A DNA stretch of 64,000 nucleotides from assembly GCA_054601695.1 (NCBI GenBank), contig BAAHQB010000079.1:310001-374000 (forward strand), written 5' to 3'. Positions within the stretch are counted from its first letter, which is position 1. Each line of letters starts with the position of its first letter. The notes below the pieces were generated by a model. The model made no database searches and was not told the origin of the DNA. It worked only from the letters and a program-made list of their open reading frames with translations. The stretch comes from Amorphochlora amoebiformis. Lineage: Eukaryota; Cercozoa; Chlorarachniophyceae. The translations under genes were made by a program, and so were the position numbers. Positions 49,808-63,243 of the stretch are shown here, one piece after another.

Positions 49808-49954
49808 CATATACATATATATATATATATATCATATAATTCTACATATATGTACACACACACATATATATATATATACATAAGTTCTATACGCATATAC
49901 CCTCATCAATTAAATCTACATATAGGTTATCTTCTCTATGCATGGATTCGGAAG

Positions 49955-50870
49955 CCGACCGTAACAATCAACCTTAAGCCTAATCCTATCCCTAACGCAG
50001 CAGTCTTTATCTGACCTTAACCCAAACTACATCGGGAACCATGACACCAAAACCCTAACCCTAATCATGAGTGTTCACCTGATTACCCAACCCTAACATA
50101 ACCCCACCCCAACCCTAACCCTAACCGTTCTAACCCTAACCGTCTTAACCGTAACCGCTCTAACACTTAACTGATTTAAACCCTAACCGCTCTAACACTT
50201 AGCTGTTTTAACCGTAACCGCTCTAACACTCAACTGCTTTAACCGTTACCGCTCTAACACTTAACTGTTTTAACCGTTACCGCTTTAACAGTTAACTGTA
50301 CAGTTAACTCTTTTACGCGTAACCGCTCTAACACTAACCTACTTTTTTAACCGTTACCGCTCTAATAGTTAACTGTTTTAACCGTAACCGCTCTAACACT
50401 CAACTGCTTTAACCGTTACTGCTTTAACACTTAACTATTTTAACCGTAACCGCTTAACGGTTAACTGTTTTAACCGTAACCGCTCTAACACTAACCTACT
50501 TTAACCGTTACCGCTATAACAGTTAACTGTTTTAACCTTAACCGCTCTAACACTAACCTACTTTAACCGTTACAGCTCTAACAGTTAACTGTTTTAACCG
50601 TAACCGCTCTAACGCTTAATGTTTTAACCGTTACTGCTCTAACACTTAACTGTTTTAACCGTTATCTCTATAACAGTTAACTGTTTTAACCGTAACAGCT
50701 CTAACACTAACCTACTCTAACCGTTACCACCCTAACAGTTAACTGTTTTAACCTTAACCGCTCTAACACTTAACTGTTTTAACCGTTACTGCTCTAACAC
50801 TTAACTGTTTTAACCGTAACCGCTCTAATACTTAACTGCTTTAACCCTAACCGCTCTAAGCCTCGTCACT
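49955..50870. repeat. Telomere-variant minisatellite rich in AACCG/AACTG
   Basis: Begins with CCCTAA units, then a ~30-bp repeat TTTTAACCGTAACCGCTCTA plus ACACTTAACTG in about 20 diverged copies. Each unit carries several pyrimidine-AAC-N-G words. No coding frame. Confidence 0.85.
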
Positions 50871-50884
50871 TTGACCTTAACCTC

Positions 50885-51058
50885 TCTAAAAATGACCTAT
50901 ATAGCGCTTTCCTTAATGATAAATTAAATATAGCGCTTTCTTAATGATAAAATTAACTAAAAAACTCGGTATAACAGTAGAGATAATGATAAAATTAACT
51001 ATAGCGCTTTCCTTAATGATAAAATTAACCAAAAAACTCGGCATAACAGTAGAGATAA
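50885..51058. repeat. Tandem repeat of ~60 bp, 2-3 copies
   Basis: TATAGCGCTTTCCTTAATGA, then TAAAATTAACTAAAAAACTC and GG(T/C)ATAACAGTAGAGATAA occur twice, with a partial third copy in front. Confidence 0.8.
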
Positions 51059-51191
51059 ATTAGGGATAGTCAAAGGGAGGATTATATCCGTTACACCCCC
51101 CAAGCAGGCTTTATTCTTGTATCTCCAGGTAGTAATATGTAAATAGATCTAGATTGTATAGGTATATATATATATATATGCAGATATATTG

Positions 51192-51224
<33 letters not shown>

Positions 51225-51411
51225 ACATACGTAGAGGTATAAATAGTCGCATATATACATATATATATATATATATTATATTTATCTATATACAAGCATA
51301 AATATATATGTATATATATATATATATATGCGTGCATGAATATGTAAATACGTAGAAGTATGGTTTTTGTTTGCTTGGTTGACTGGTCTGGAACGACCTA
51401 TATGTATATAC

Positions 51412-51457
<46 letters not shown>

Positions 51458-51562
51458 TTATACATATACATATATATATATGTATATATATATATATATG
51501 TATATATATATAATATAAATATATATAAAAATATGTATATATAGTATACATCTAAATTGTAG

Positions 51563-51613
51563 CCGCGAATCTTCCCGATTACTCATGGAATGGGGGAGCT
51601 TGTTGTGGGATTG
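51563..51613 (+). CDS. Plus-strand gene exon, 51 nt
   Basis: Acceptor taaattgtag, frame [17 protein letters not shown], donor gtacat, phase 0 to 0. The minus strand over the same bases is also open with splice-like ends (frame [16 protein letters not shown]), so strand is not certain. Confidence 0.4.
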
Positions 51614-51702
51614 GTACATAAAAATATAGATTATATATCAAATATACATATACATATATATATATATATATAGATAGAAATATATATATAAATATTATAT
51701 AC

Positions 51703-51743
<41 letters not shown>

Positions 51744-51747
51744 GTAT

Positions 51748-51842
<95 letters not shown>

Positions 51843-51942
51843 CATGTATATTTATTTATATCGGAATATATCAATGTAAATATACATAATATATATATAT
51901 ATATACTCATGTATAGATGGGCATATATAATATTTGTGGTAT

Positions 51943-51986
<44 letters not shown>

Positions 51987-52002
51987 TTATAATATATGTA
52001 GT

Positions 52003-52041
<39 letters not shown>

Positions 52042-52119
52042 TTTGTAATATGTATACTTGTGTATGATGTTTAGTTATATATATATATATTGTTTATATA
52101 TATAAAAATATATTTATAT

Positions 52120-52202
<83 letters not shown>

Positions 52203-52227
52203 GATATATATATGTAGTATATTAATT

Positions 52228-52285
<58 letters not shown>

Positions 52286-52361
52286 AATAACAATACAAAA
52301 AAATACATATAAACGTATTTATATATCTACATTTATATAAATATGTATTATATATTATATA

Positions 52362-52413
<52 letters not shown>

Positions 52414-52602
52414 TATGTGTGTGTGTGTGTATGTATATACATACATATACATACATAAACACACACACACATATATATATATATAGACGTGTGTATATAT
52501 ACATGTAGATTTATTTTTATCTGAATATATCAATGTTTTTATACAGAATATATAGGAATTTATACGCATGTTTCTATCGGCATCTACAAAATGTGTTTTT
52601 AT

Positions 52603-52641
<39 letters not shown>

Positions 52642-52818
52642 TATGTATAAATATCCATATATTTAGTTTTGTAATATATATATATATATATATAATATAT
52701 ATCCCTATTTATAATATGTATGCCTTTGAATGGTGTTGAGTTCTTTTTCCCTGATAACATATTAACATGTTTATAAAACAAATATGCATATATATATATA
52801 TATATATCTATAAACTTC

Positions 52819-52872
<54 letters not shown>

Positions 52873-52932
52873 ATATACAACGTAAGTATGTAAACCAAAA
52901 CACACAGTAACACACACACACAGGTGAATATA

Positions 52933-52966
<34 letters not shown>

Positions 52967-53006
52967 TATGTACATACATTGAGTTGTTTTTCCCTGATAA
53001 CACCAG

Positions 53007-53033
53007 CGCGGAAGAAGAAGATAGATGACTATG
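53007..53033 (+). CDS. Possible 27-nt micro-exon
   Basis: Acceptor tttccctgataacaccag, frame RKKKIDDY between partial codons, donor gtatat, phase 1 to 1, matching the next exon at 54455. The sequence just upstream (TTGAGTTSTTTTTCCCTGATAACA) is duplicated at 52737-52759. Confidence 0.3.
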
Positions 53034-53034
53034 G

Positions 53035-53066
<32 letters not shown>

Positions 53067-53068
53067 TG

Positions 53069-53100
<32 letters not shown>

Positions 53101-53290
53101 TATTAATAATCATATATATTAGTGTATTAATACATTATATGTGTGTATAACAAATACTATTAGTCTCTCTACTCTTTTTTTTAAAAAAAAAAAATTTTAT
53201 ATATATATAATAATAATAATAATAATAGGTATAATAATAATACATAATATTGATCTACCATGCGTAGTTGTATCTATTAATATATATATA

Positions 53291-53384
<94 letters not shown>

Positions 53385-53387
53385 ACA

Positions 53388-53424
<37 letters not shown>

Positions 53425-53426
53425 AA

Positions 53427-53467
<41 letters not shown>

Positions 53468-53491
53468 CATATATATATATATATACATATA

Positions 53492-53546
<55 letters not shown>

Positions 53547-53581
53547 TATATTTATATATATATATATATATATAACATATA

Positions 53582-53720
<139 letters not shown>

Positions 53721-53748
53721 TATACATATACATATATGTAATATATAC

Positions 53749-53779
<31 letters not shown>

Positions 53780-54049
53780 AACATACTAATTTGAATATAT
53801 AAGTATGTAGAGAGACGTATGTATATATTGACATACACACATACATATATGTGTGTATATATGTGTATGTATGCATATATATGTATGTATATATTTGTAT
53901 ATGTATGTATATGTATATATATTTATATATATATATTAATATATATATGTATATATATATATAAATATATAATTAATATATATATATATATATATGGATA
54001 TATGCATACATCGCTATAAGTGCATACTATTGCTGACACAGAAGGATAT

Positions 54050-54300
54050 AGTGGCTTAATAGCCAAACCTTATCTTTTTACTGGTGTAAGCTTCGAATAA
54101 CCCGATTAGTACAAATGGGGCTGAGAATCTCTACAGATCCCGAAAAATTTTGGATATTTTCCGATCAGGTACTGGCTGGTAGTACCCGGAACTACCCGGC
54201 AGTATCGATAGTAACGAAAATTCTGACAATAGGTGTGATAAAATGTGGCGTTAGTATTCGAAGCTTCCAGAAGATCGCGTAGTTTTAGCACATTGCATAT
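54050..54300 (-). repeat. Dispersed repeat, copy B (inverted)
   Basis: On the minus strand ATACTGCCGGGTAGTTCCGG, then GTACTACCAGCCAGTACCTG and ATCGGAAAATATCC resemble the plus-strand sequence at 59.13-59.22 kb. The copies share a tract of short CCGGGT/TACC elements. Confidence 0.5.
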
Positions 54301-54376
54301 ACACCCTTTATATCACTGACTGGTTTGGATATGTACTCGTCAAGCCGCATTCTCTATTGTTATTTGCACCCATTCG

Positions 54377-54447
<71 letters not shown>

Positions 54448-54454
54448 GCTAAAG

Positions 54455-54504
54455 GGTTTCTGAATGCGATATTCGATGACATCATTGCGACCTTTAATGT
54501 TACG
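54455..54504 (+). CDS. Plus-strand gene exon, 50 nt
   Basis: Acceptor tatgctaaag, frame FLNAIFDDIIATFNVT after two bases completing Gly, good donor gtaata, ending in phase 0. The minus strand lacks a donor. Confidence 0.5.
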
Positions 54505-55166
54505 GTAATACCATTAAAAGTGTATGTTTATTTTACATATGTATCTATTTCATTTATATATATATATATATGTATGTATGTATAAATATACATATATGTG
54601 TGTGTAAATATACATATATGTGTATATATATATATATATAATATATTTATGTACATATATATATATATATATGTATACATATTATATCTATATATATATA
54701 TATATGTATGTATACATATTATATCTATATATATATATATATATATATATTTACATATATATATATATATGTACATCTGCCTCGACATACAGAACATGGG
54801 TTTTATATTCATATTCGATTTTGGGTATATAATATGTGCATATATTCTATATATTCTATATACATATACATATATATACACTTACATATATATAATATAT
54901 ATGTATATATATATATGTAGATGTATAACATATAGATACATATATATGTGTACATATGTATATTTATATCTATTTTTATGTGTGTAAATATGTATATGTA
55001 TATATGTATATATATATATATGTGCATATATAATAAATATATATATATATATATATATATAGATAGACATATGTATATACGTATATATTATGGAGAGAAT
55101 ACATGCATGATTTTCCACTTACTATACATCATACTTATATATTATACATATATATACACAAATAAC

Positions 55167-55227
<61 letters not shown>

Positions 55228-55310
55228 CACAGTTCACACTCATTGATTCACATACATGTACATACATTCACCCATATTGGTACATATTAACCTACAATAA
55301 CACTTCACAG

Positions 55311-55354
55311 ATATCGAAATCGTCCCTCTTCGGGTCAGGCCACAGCAATGGGGG
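55311..55354 (+). CDS. Plus-strand gene exon, 44 nt
   Basis: Acceptor aacacttcacag, frame [14 protein letters not shown] plus GG, donor gtatat, phase 0 to 2, compatible with the previous exon. A second frame ([14 protein letters not shown]) is also open. Confidence 0.45.
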
Positions 55355-55377
55355 GTATATTTGCTCTCCTCTACTCC

Positions 55378-55440
55378 GAACCCTAATCCTAACCCTAGCC
55401 CTAACCCTAACCCTAACCCTATCCAAAATTTAGTCCCTAA
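55378..55440. repeat. Interstitial CCCTAA array
   Basis: Ten or so C-rich telomere-type units starting 24 bp after the predicted donor at 55355, in the sense orientation of the plus-strand gene. Confidence 0.75.
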
Positions 55441-55529
55441 ACCTGGGCGATAGCCTTCCGCTAGCTATAACACAATACACTTAGTTTTATCTCATCTCTG
55501 GACGCGCGGAGAGAACCAAGACTCTTTGC

Positions 55530-55720
55530 AGCCGTTTCGCCAAGCTCTGGTAGTCTTTGTGGGAAAATTTGTCTTGATTTTCGGGGAAGTTTCTTCAAAA
55601 GGTCTTTCAGCCTTTTCTCTGGGTTTGCTTGAGGATTTTCCGGAATTTTTTTGGGTTATTATCTTGTTCTTTTTTTTTTTTTTTTTAACTGGTTATGGAA
55701 TTAGGTTTGGATGGGATGTG
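55530..55720 (+). CDS. Uncertain exon or longer hydrophobic frame
   Basis: After acceptor gactctttgcag the frame PFRQALVVFVGKFVLIFGEV continues open through a poly-T stretch to donor gtgtat near 55718. A much shorter exon ending at gtagtc is equally possible. Phase fits neither neighbour cleanly. Confidence 0.25.
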
Positions 55721-55810
55721 TATATGCTCTATACTGAGATATTTATATATATCTATATATATATTTATATATATATATATAATATAAATATGTATACATA
55801 TAAATGTACG

Positions 55811-55841
<31 letters not shown>

Positions 55842-55867
55842 TACATATTTAAGTACATATGTTAGTC

Positions 55868-56033
55868 AAGACGAGAGACGAGAGCAGAGAGGAGACATGG
55901 GAGAAGAGAGAGAGAGGAGAGGAGAGAGGGGAGAGAGGAGAGGAGAGAGAGGAGAGAGAGGAGAGAGGAGAGAAGAGAGGAGAGAGGAGAGAGGAGAGAG
56001 GAGAGAGGAGAGAAGAGAGGAGCGAGGAGAGGG
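55868..56033. repeat. Purine-rich (GAGAGGA)n tract
   Basis: About 165 bp of GAGAG/GGAGA on the plus strand. The Arg/Glu-rich frames over it are compositional. Confidence 0.8.
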
Positions 56034-56077
56034 TTATGATTTGTAGTCTTTCATGGCATGATTTGGTGTATCCTCAG

Positions 56078-56112
56078 CCCTGCTGGTAGATTCACGGCCA
56101 GCTTTGGGGCTC
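56078..56112 (+). CDS. Plus-strand gene exon, 35 nt
   Basis: Acceptor gtgtatcctcag, frame PAGRFTASFGA after one base, donor gtctat, phase 2 to 1, compatible with the exon at 55311-55354. The frame LLVDSRPALGL is an alternative. Confidence 0.35.
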
Positions 56113-56260
56113 GTCTATATATATATATATATATTATATATATATATATTATATATTATATATATATATATATATATGTTATATTTTTGTATATGTATAA
56201 TTATGTATATTTAGATATACTTGTATATTATGTACATGTAAATTAATGTATATATATACA

Positions 56261-56300
<40 letters not shown>

Positions 56301-56353
56301 ATTTATGCATACATATACTTACATTGATACACATATATCCAGATTTGCATCAT

Positions 56354-56424
<71 letters not shown>

Positions 56425-56478
56425 TATATACGCTTGTACGGATTGATATAAACATATATATACATTTATATATATACA

Positions 56479-56509
<31 letters not shown>

Positions 56510-56659
56510 GTGTGTGTGTGTACTTAATACTTATATAGTACATAAACTTATACTGTAAATATATATTACAATATATATACATATACATATATATATATAT
56601 GGATGTATATACTCATTTATGTATATGTATATGGTTTTATGTACGTGTATAATACACAG

Positions 56660-56709
56660 GCCTACAATTTGGCCTTGGAGAAAGAGATACGGGCTTCGAT
56701 CACCAACAG
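56660..56709 (+). CDS. Plus-strand gene exon, 50 nt
   Basis: Acceptor tataatacacag, frame AYNLALEKEIRASITN plus AG, donor gtatcc, phase 0 to 2. Clear helical coding character. Confidence 0.55.
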
Positions 56710-56734
56710 GTATCCGATTACAAGCCATACCAAT

Positions 56735-56850
56735 GTTTTCTCTCAATTTTCCATCTCGAACAATCTCGAATCTCTAATTTCGAATCTCGAATAATCTCGA
56801 ATCTCTAATTTCGAATCTCGGGTTTCGAATCTTGAAGAATCTCAAAATCT
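56735..56850. repeat. TCGAATCTC tandem repeat
   Basis: Four or so imperfect copies of AATCTCGAATCTCTAATTTCG in the intron after the exon at 56660-56709. Confidence 0.7.
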
Positions 56851-56992
56851 GGAAAAGATTTCTCTCTCTCTTATCTAGAATCTGTGGGTTGTTCTCACCA
56901 GTATTGTTATTACTGACCCTCCGACATTTTAATCAAGAATTCTTCTCTCTCTCTCTTCTAAAAATCTAACACCCTCTCTCTGCCTCTCTTTG

Positions 56993-57026
<34 letters not shown>

Positions 57027-57131
57027 ATATATATATAATATATATATATTTATATATATATATATTCATATTTATGTATATGTATATTTATATACATATA
57101 AATATGTATGTATATATAAATTTAAATATTG

Positions 57132-57166
<35 letters not shown>

Positions 57167-57251
57167 TATAGGTGTGCATATATATTATATATGTACATAT
57201 ATAGATGTATATATACATATATACATATAATAGATACGTATATTCTATTAG

Positions 57252-57290
<39 letters not shown>

Positions 57291-57297
57291 GTATATT

Positions 57298-57329
<32 letters not shown>

Positions 57330-57341
57330 CATATATGTACA

Positions 57342-57430
<89 letters not shown>

Positions 57431-57480
57431 CATATATATATATATACATGCATATATATATGAATGTATAAATATATGTA

Positions 57481-57539
<59 letters not shown>

Positions 57540-57668
57540 GTATATATGTATATATTATATATTATATATATGTATGTATATATATGTAATAAATATATAC
57601 GTATATATTATATGAATATTTTCAATACACTCGAACACAGATATCTATATATCTAAATATATATTATA

Positions 57669-57759
<91 letters not shown>

Positions 57760-57761
57760 AG

Positions 57762-57817
57762 GCTATACTCGCACACATGGGGGTTAAAGACCACATTATT
57801 TCCTTTGAGGGTTGTTG
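57762..57817 (+). CDS. Plus-strand gene exon, 56 nt
   Basis: Acceptor tatatatag, donor gtaatc. In phase with the previous exon the frame is [18 protein letters not shown] (phase 2 to 1). A phase-0 reading ([18 protein letters not shown]) is also open and looks protein-like, so an exon between may be missing. Confidence 0.4.
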
Positions 57818-57826
57818 GTAATCTAA

Positions 57827-57869
<43 letters not shown>

Positions 57870-57905
57870 CATATATGTATATATATACATATATATGTGT
57901 CTATT

Positions 57906-57962
<57 letters not shown>

Positions 57963-58021
57963 CATTAAATATATATATATATATATATATATGTACTTAT
58001 ATATATGTAAGCGTATATATT

Positions 58022-58058
<37 letters not shown>

Positions 58059-58070
58059 TAAAATTTACAT

Positions 58071-58111
<41 letters not shown>

Positions 58112-58285
58112 ACACGAATATATCTTTCTATACATACTTATACACACATGCATAAATAAATAACATATTATAAGACGTTGGTATCTACTCTAACACTATC
58201 ACTTATTTGTGCTTGTGTTTGCTTTTGCTTTACCCTCCGGCTCATAACCTGTTTTGTTTCGCGGCTTATAAACCCCTTTCTCCAG

Positions 58286-58308
58286 TGAGAAACGGTCTTG
58301 CTGCTGCG
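58286..58308 (+). CDS. Plus-strand gene micro-exon, 23 nt
   Basis: Strong acceptor cccctttctccag, frame RNGLAAA after two bases completing Val, donor gtaacc, ending in phase 0. Confidence 0.4.
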
Positions 58309-58319
58309 GTAACCAGAAT

Positions 58320-58575
58320 CAACTTCTCTCTCTCTCTCTCTCTTCCGTTCTCTTCTCTTCTCTCTTTTTTTCTTCCCTTCTTTTTTTTTTTTCTATCTCT
58401 TTCTCCTAGTTTTCTGCTCACTTTCTCTTTTCCTTTTCGTTTCCCCTTTCTTTCTCTGTCTTCTCTTTATTTGTCTCTTTTTTTCAATCGTTTCTATCCC
58501 TTCTGTTATTCCCTTCTTCTCGCTACTTTTCTCTTCCTTTTTCTCCCTCTCTCTCTATCCTGACGAATTCTCCTT
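58320..58575. repeat. CT-rich tract
   Basis: TCTC/CTTT-rich intron sequence on the plus strand. Its Leu/Ser/Phe frame is compositional. Confidence 0.7.
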
Positions 58576-58609
58576 CTCTCTACGTCTACGCTTACGTTTT
58601 TTTTCCCAG

Positions 58610-58642
58610 GTATATTGGTGCGATACAACTGCACAGGAGTGA
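58610..58642 (+). CDS. Possible terminal exon of the plus-strand gene
   Basis: Strong acceptor gttttttttcccag. Phase 0 from the previous exon gives [10 protein letters not shown] and TGA. Other phases stay open to donor gtgtaa (one reads [13 protein letters not shown]), so the gene may instead continue. Confidence 0.3.
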   Translation, partial: VYWCDTTAQE

Positions 58643-58659
58643 TGGGGGTGGTGTAAATG

Positions 58660-58697
<38 letters not shown>

Positions 58698-58841
58698 TAT
58701 ACAATTGTTGTGTTTGGATGAAAATATGAATGTTTAAATAAATATGTAAATGTGCATGCATACGTATATATATATATATATATATACATATATCGAATTA
58801 TATTCGATATATACATATTAATAAGCATATATATATATATG

Positions 58842-58893
<52 letters not shown>

Positions 58894-59019
58894 ATATATA
58901 ATATATATACATATACATACATATATATATATATATATAATATTATTGTTAACGCAGTGGTAATGTGGACAGTGGTCCAATTCAAGACATTTTGAATTCT
59001 GAAATTGACTTCTCATGGA

Positions 59020-59240
59020 AATGGCTACCTTTGCTTTGACTAAAAAGCTGGTGATAATGGGTGTCATTAGATGTGACATGCCGTCATATCACGCTCTGTC
59101 ACGGCACCTCGAAAGCCCGCTGCTACCTGTTACTGACGGATATTACCAGGTGCTACCGGGTTCTACCGGGCTACCGGATGACACGATCTCCAAACGATCT
59201 CCAGAATTTCCACTTATCTCGAGCGGTCGCTATTAGGACC
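59020..59240 (+). repeat. Dispersed repeat, copy C
   Basis: Contains GGTGCTACCGGGTTCTACCG, then GGCTACCGGATGACACGATC and TCCAAACGATCTCCAGAATT. Related to 27.15-27.36 kb (same strand) and 54.05-54.30 kb (opposite strand). Broken short frames only. Confidence 0.5.
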
Positions 59241-59257
59241 ACGATCACGTTTCAATA

Positions 59258-59310
<53 letters not shown>

Positions 59311-59339
59311 CATACACACACATATTATACATATATATT

Positions 59340-59393
<54 letters not shown>

Positions 59394-59483
59394 TATTTAT
59401 ATATATATATGTAAATATATATATATATGTGTGTGTGTGCGAGTATATCAATATGTGTACATATATTTTTATATGTACATAAG

Positions 59484-59523
<40 letters not shown>

Positions 59524-59596
59524 ATTTGTATGTATATGTATATATATGTATAAATATATATATATGTATGTGTGTATATATATGTATATGTCGTAG

Positions 59597-59640
59597 GCAT
59601 TTGACCGGCGCGCATATGCTAATAAATGCGATACAAAAAG
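59597..59640 (+). CDS. Plus-strand exon, 44 nt
   Basis: Acceptor atgtcgtag, donor gttcat. Two open frames: [14 protein letters not shown] (phase 2 to 1) and [14 protein letters not shown] (phase 0 to 2). Gene membership unknown. Confidence 0.35.
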
Positions 59641-59708
59641 GTTCATATATACATATATGCATAAAAATATATATAAATGAACATTTGGTGTGCGCTTGCA
59701 TGCATAGG

Positions 59709-59802
<94 letters not shown>

Positions 59803-59864
59803 TGTATCTTATTATATAATATCTGAATTCTTCGCTTAATATTTTTAAAATATATCCACATATT

Positions 59865-60115
59865 ATGGGTTGTGATATCTCGATATTTGGCGACATTATA
59901 ATAACTGTTTTTTAAAATGGAGATATTTAAAATATAGACATTCGTTCATTACGATACCAGAGATCTCTTAGAAACAGATATCAATGCTTATGGGGTTGTG
60001 ATATCTCGATATTAATCTTTTCGGACGATATAATATATCTTAATATGAAGATATTAGAATCTAGATACTCATATATCAGGGGTTATGATATCTCGATATT
60101 CGACCAAAATACACC
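59865..60115. repeat. GATATCTCGATATT repeat, three copies
   Basis: TTGTGATATCTCGATATT or a close variant at about 59871, 59995 and 60084, each preceded by TTATGGG/ATGGGG/CAGGGG, with other GATAT words between. No coding frame seen. Confidence 0.75.
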
Positions 60116-60245
60116 AATGTCACGGAAGTGCTATGTAGCAAAAGGGTACGACATTAATACACTAATATACATATACATATTTATACACACACGTACACAT
60201 ATATTTATATTTGTACATGTGCGTATATATATATACATATATATA

Positions 60246-60293
<48 letters not shown>

Positions 60294-60444
60294 AAATACA
60301 TATATATATATATATATGCACTAGCAATATATACATATATACATATATATATATATACATATCTAGAATAGATATGTGTTTCTAATAAAATAAACATGCA
60401 TGTACATGTAACGTATATGTATATAGTTACACTAATAAATTTTG

Positions 60445-60489
<45 letters not shown>

Positions 60490-60524
60490 ATACATACATA
60501 CATATATATATATATATACATATA

Positions 60525-61318
60525 TCTTAACTTTCTCTTCTCTCTTCTCTTCAGATGTCCTCTTTCTCTTCTCTCTCTCTCTTTTATTTTTCGCTCTCTC
60601 TCTAACTCTTTTTCCCTCTTTCTCTCTCTCGTCTCTCTCTCTCTCTCGTTTCCTCGCTCTCTCTCTCCCTCTTTCTCGCTCTCTCTCCCCCTCTTTCTCG
60701 CTCTCTCTCTCCCTCTTTTCCCCTCTTTCTCTCTCTCGTCTCTCTCTCTCTCTCTTTCTCCCTCTCTCTCTCTTATTTTGAGCTCTCTCTCTCCCTACTT
60801 CCCCCTCTCTTTCTCTTCTTTCTCTCTCCCTTTTTCTCTCTCTCTCTCTTTCTCGTTATTTTTCGCTCTCTCTCCCTCTTTTCCCCTCTCTTTCTCTATA
60901 TCGCCTCTCTCTCTTTTCTCTCTCTCTCACATTTATTCTTCGCGCGCTCTCTCCCTATTTTCCCTTCTCTTTCTCTCTCTCTCTTTTAACTTTCTCTTTT
61001 CTGTCTCCCCCCTCTCTCTCATTTAGTTTTTCACTATCCCTCTCCCTCTTTTCCCCTCTCTTTTCTCTCTCTCGCCTCTCTCTCTTTTCTCTCTCTCTCT
61101 CTCTTATCTATTTCGCTCTCTCTCCGTATTTTTCCCTCTCTCTGTCTCTTTTCTCTCTCTCTTTTTCTCTATCTCATTTAATTTTTGCTCTCTCTCTCCC
61201 TCTTCTCGGGTGTCTTTCTCTCTCTCGCCTTTCTCTCTTTTCTCTGTTTCTCTTATTTATTTTTCGCGCTCTCTCTCCCTCCTTTCCCTTCTCTTTCTCT
61301 CTCTCTTTCTCTCTCTCT

Positions 61319-61349
<31 letters not shown>

Positions 61350-61450
61350 ATTTATTTTTCGCTCTCTCTCTCTCCCTCTTTTCCCCTCTCTTTCTCTCTC
61401 TCTCTCCTCTCTGTCTCTCTCGCACCTCTCTCTCTCTCGCTGTGGTCACC
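60525..61450. repeat. Long CT-rich block
   Basis: About 900 bp of (CT)n/(CTTT)n with recurring TTATTTTTCGCTCTCTCTC units roughly every 110-170 bp. Leu/Ser frames of 109-194 codons are compositional. Confidence 0.85.
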
Positions 61451-61576
61451 TATATTGTTCGCCTTTAACACTCTTGGTGATATATACATTAATTTATATA
61501 TGTATAATATATATTATATATATATATATAGATATATAAAATATATATATATACCTACGTATATATAAATATTATA

Positions 61577-61695
<119 letters not shown>

Positions 61696-61810
61696 CACAT
61701 ACACATTTATTTTTGGGTATATATATATATATACCTCTATATAACTAAATAAATAAAAGGACATATCTATATACATGTATATATACATGTATACATATAA
61801 ATATGTAATT

Positions 61811-61855
<45 letters not shown>

Positions 61856-61897
61856 CATGTATAGTTCAGACATACATATATATTTACACAGAAACTG

Positions 61898-61929
<32 letters not shown>

Positions 61930-62065
61930 ATAAATATATGTTCATTTATTTTTTTAAAATATGAAAAAAATTGTATATGTACACGTACATATGTATCTGC
62001 TATGATAGACGTTTTTCATATCTTCTCATAATGGTCATTTTTTATATCTTCTCATGTAAATATTT

Positions 62066-62148
<83 letters not shown>

Positions 62149-62205
62149 ATATAATATATCTAAATATATATAATACATATTTATATAATACATATATCCT
62201 TTGAG

Positions 62206-62247
62206 ATACATGAATACGATATTCGGGACCTACACAAATATGTAGAG
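62206..62247 (+). CDS. Plus-strand exon, 42 nt
   Basis: Acceptor atatcctttgag, frame IHEYDIRDLHKYVE, donor gtatat, phase 0 to 0. Strong coding look. Confidence 0.5.
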
Positions 62248-62263
62248 GTATATACACTGTAAT

Positions 62264-62295
<32 letters not shown>

Positions 62296-62380
62296 GTGTG
62301 TGTGTGCGTGTGTCTGTGTGTGTGCTGTAAATGTCTTTAAATATATATTTATATATATATATTTATTTATTTATATATAT

Positions 62381-62412
<32 letters not shown>

Positions 62413-62423
62413 CCATATAACAG

Positions 62424-62478
62424 ATGTCTGGTTCATACAGAGCTCTGTGCTTGGGATATGAAGGATCATTCTAATAGG
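62424..62478 (+). CDS. Plus-strand exon, WD40-like
   Basis: Acceptor ccatataacag, frame CLVHTELCAWDMKDHSNR after one base, donor gttata, phase 2 to 0. L-C-A-W-D-M resembles the closing WD strand of a WD40 repeat; one strand is not enough to prove the fold. Confidence 0.4.
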
Positions 62479-62491
62479 GTTATATCTCATA

Positions 62492-62523
<32 letters not shown>

Positions 62524-62524
62524 C

Positions 62525-62562
<38 letters not shown>

Positions 62563-62568
62563 TATATA

Positions 62569-62611
<43 letters not shown>

Positions 62612-62705
62612 TCATATACATGTGTGTATGTATATTTTAATTTATATATTGTTCTTAAATTTATATGTAGGCTATATATAATAATGTATATATATATATG
62701 TATAT

Positions 62706-62844
<139 letters not shown>

Positions 62845-62871
62845 ATATACATGTTAAATATTGTATATACA

Positions 62872-62930
<59 letters not shown>

Positions 62931-62931
62931 C

Positions 62932-62978
<47 letters not shown>

Positions 62979-63014
62979 CATATATACATATGCGTTTGTT
63001 TATGTTCTAACCGT

Positions 63015-63178
63015 ATGCCTCACGCGAACGTTAACCCTAATTCTAACCTTAACACTAATTTTAACCCTAACACTAACCCTAACCCTAACCCTAACCCTAA
63101 CCTTAACCCTAACCCTAACCCTTCCCCTAACCTTAACCCGAACCCTAACCCTAACCCTAACCTAACTCAAACCCTCTA
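63015..63178. repeat. Interstitial CCCTAA array
   Basis: About 25 C-rich telomere-type units with TT and CTT variants. The Asn/Pro and Leu/Thr frames over it are repeat translations. Confidence 0.8.
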
Positions 63179-63243
63179 GTCGGTTCTAACGTTGACTTTG
63201 TTGTATGTACGCAAAGGAGTATGATATAGTGATATGTGTTAAA

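Noticed and set aside
51352-51397. Minus-strand exon candidate ([15 protein letters not shown])
   Set aside because: Splice-like ends, but open in several frames on both strands and surrounded by plus-strand exons.
58789-58811. Inverted repeat TATCGAAT/ATTCGATA considered as a terminator or regulatory hairpin
   Set aside because: A single short palindrome in AT-rich DNA, expected by chance here.
60442-61568. Frames of 109-194 codons with SLSLSL runs
   Set aside because: CT-rich low-complexity block; no splice or start support.
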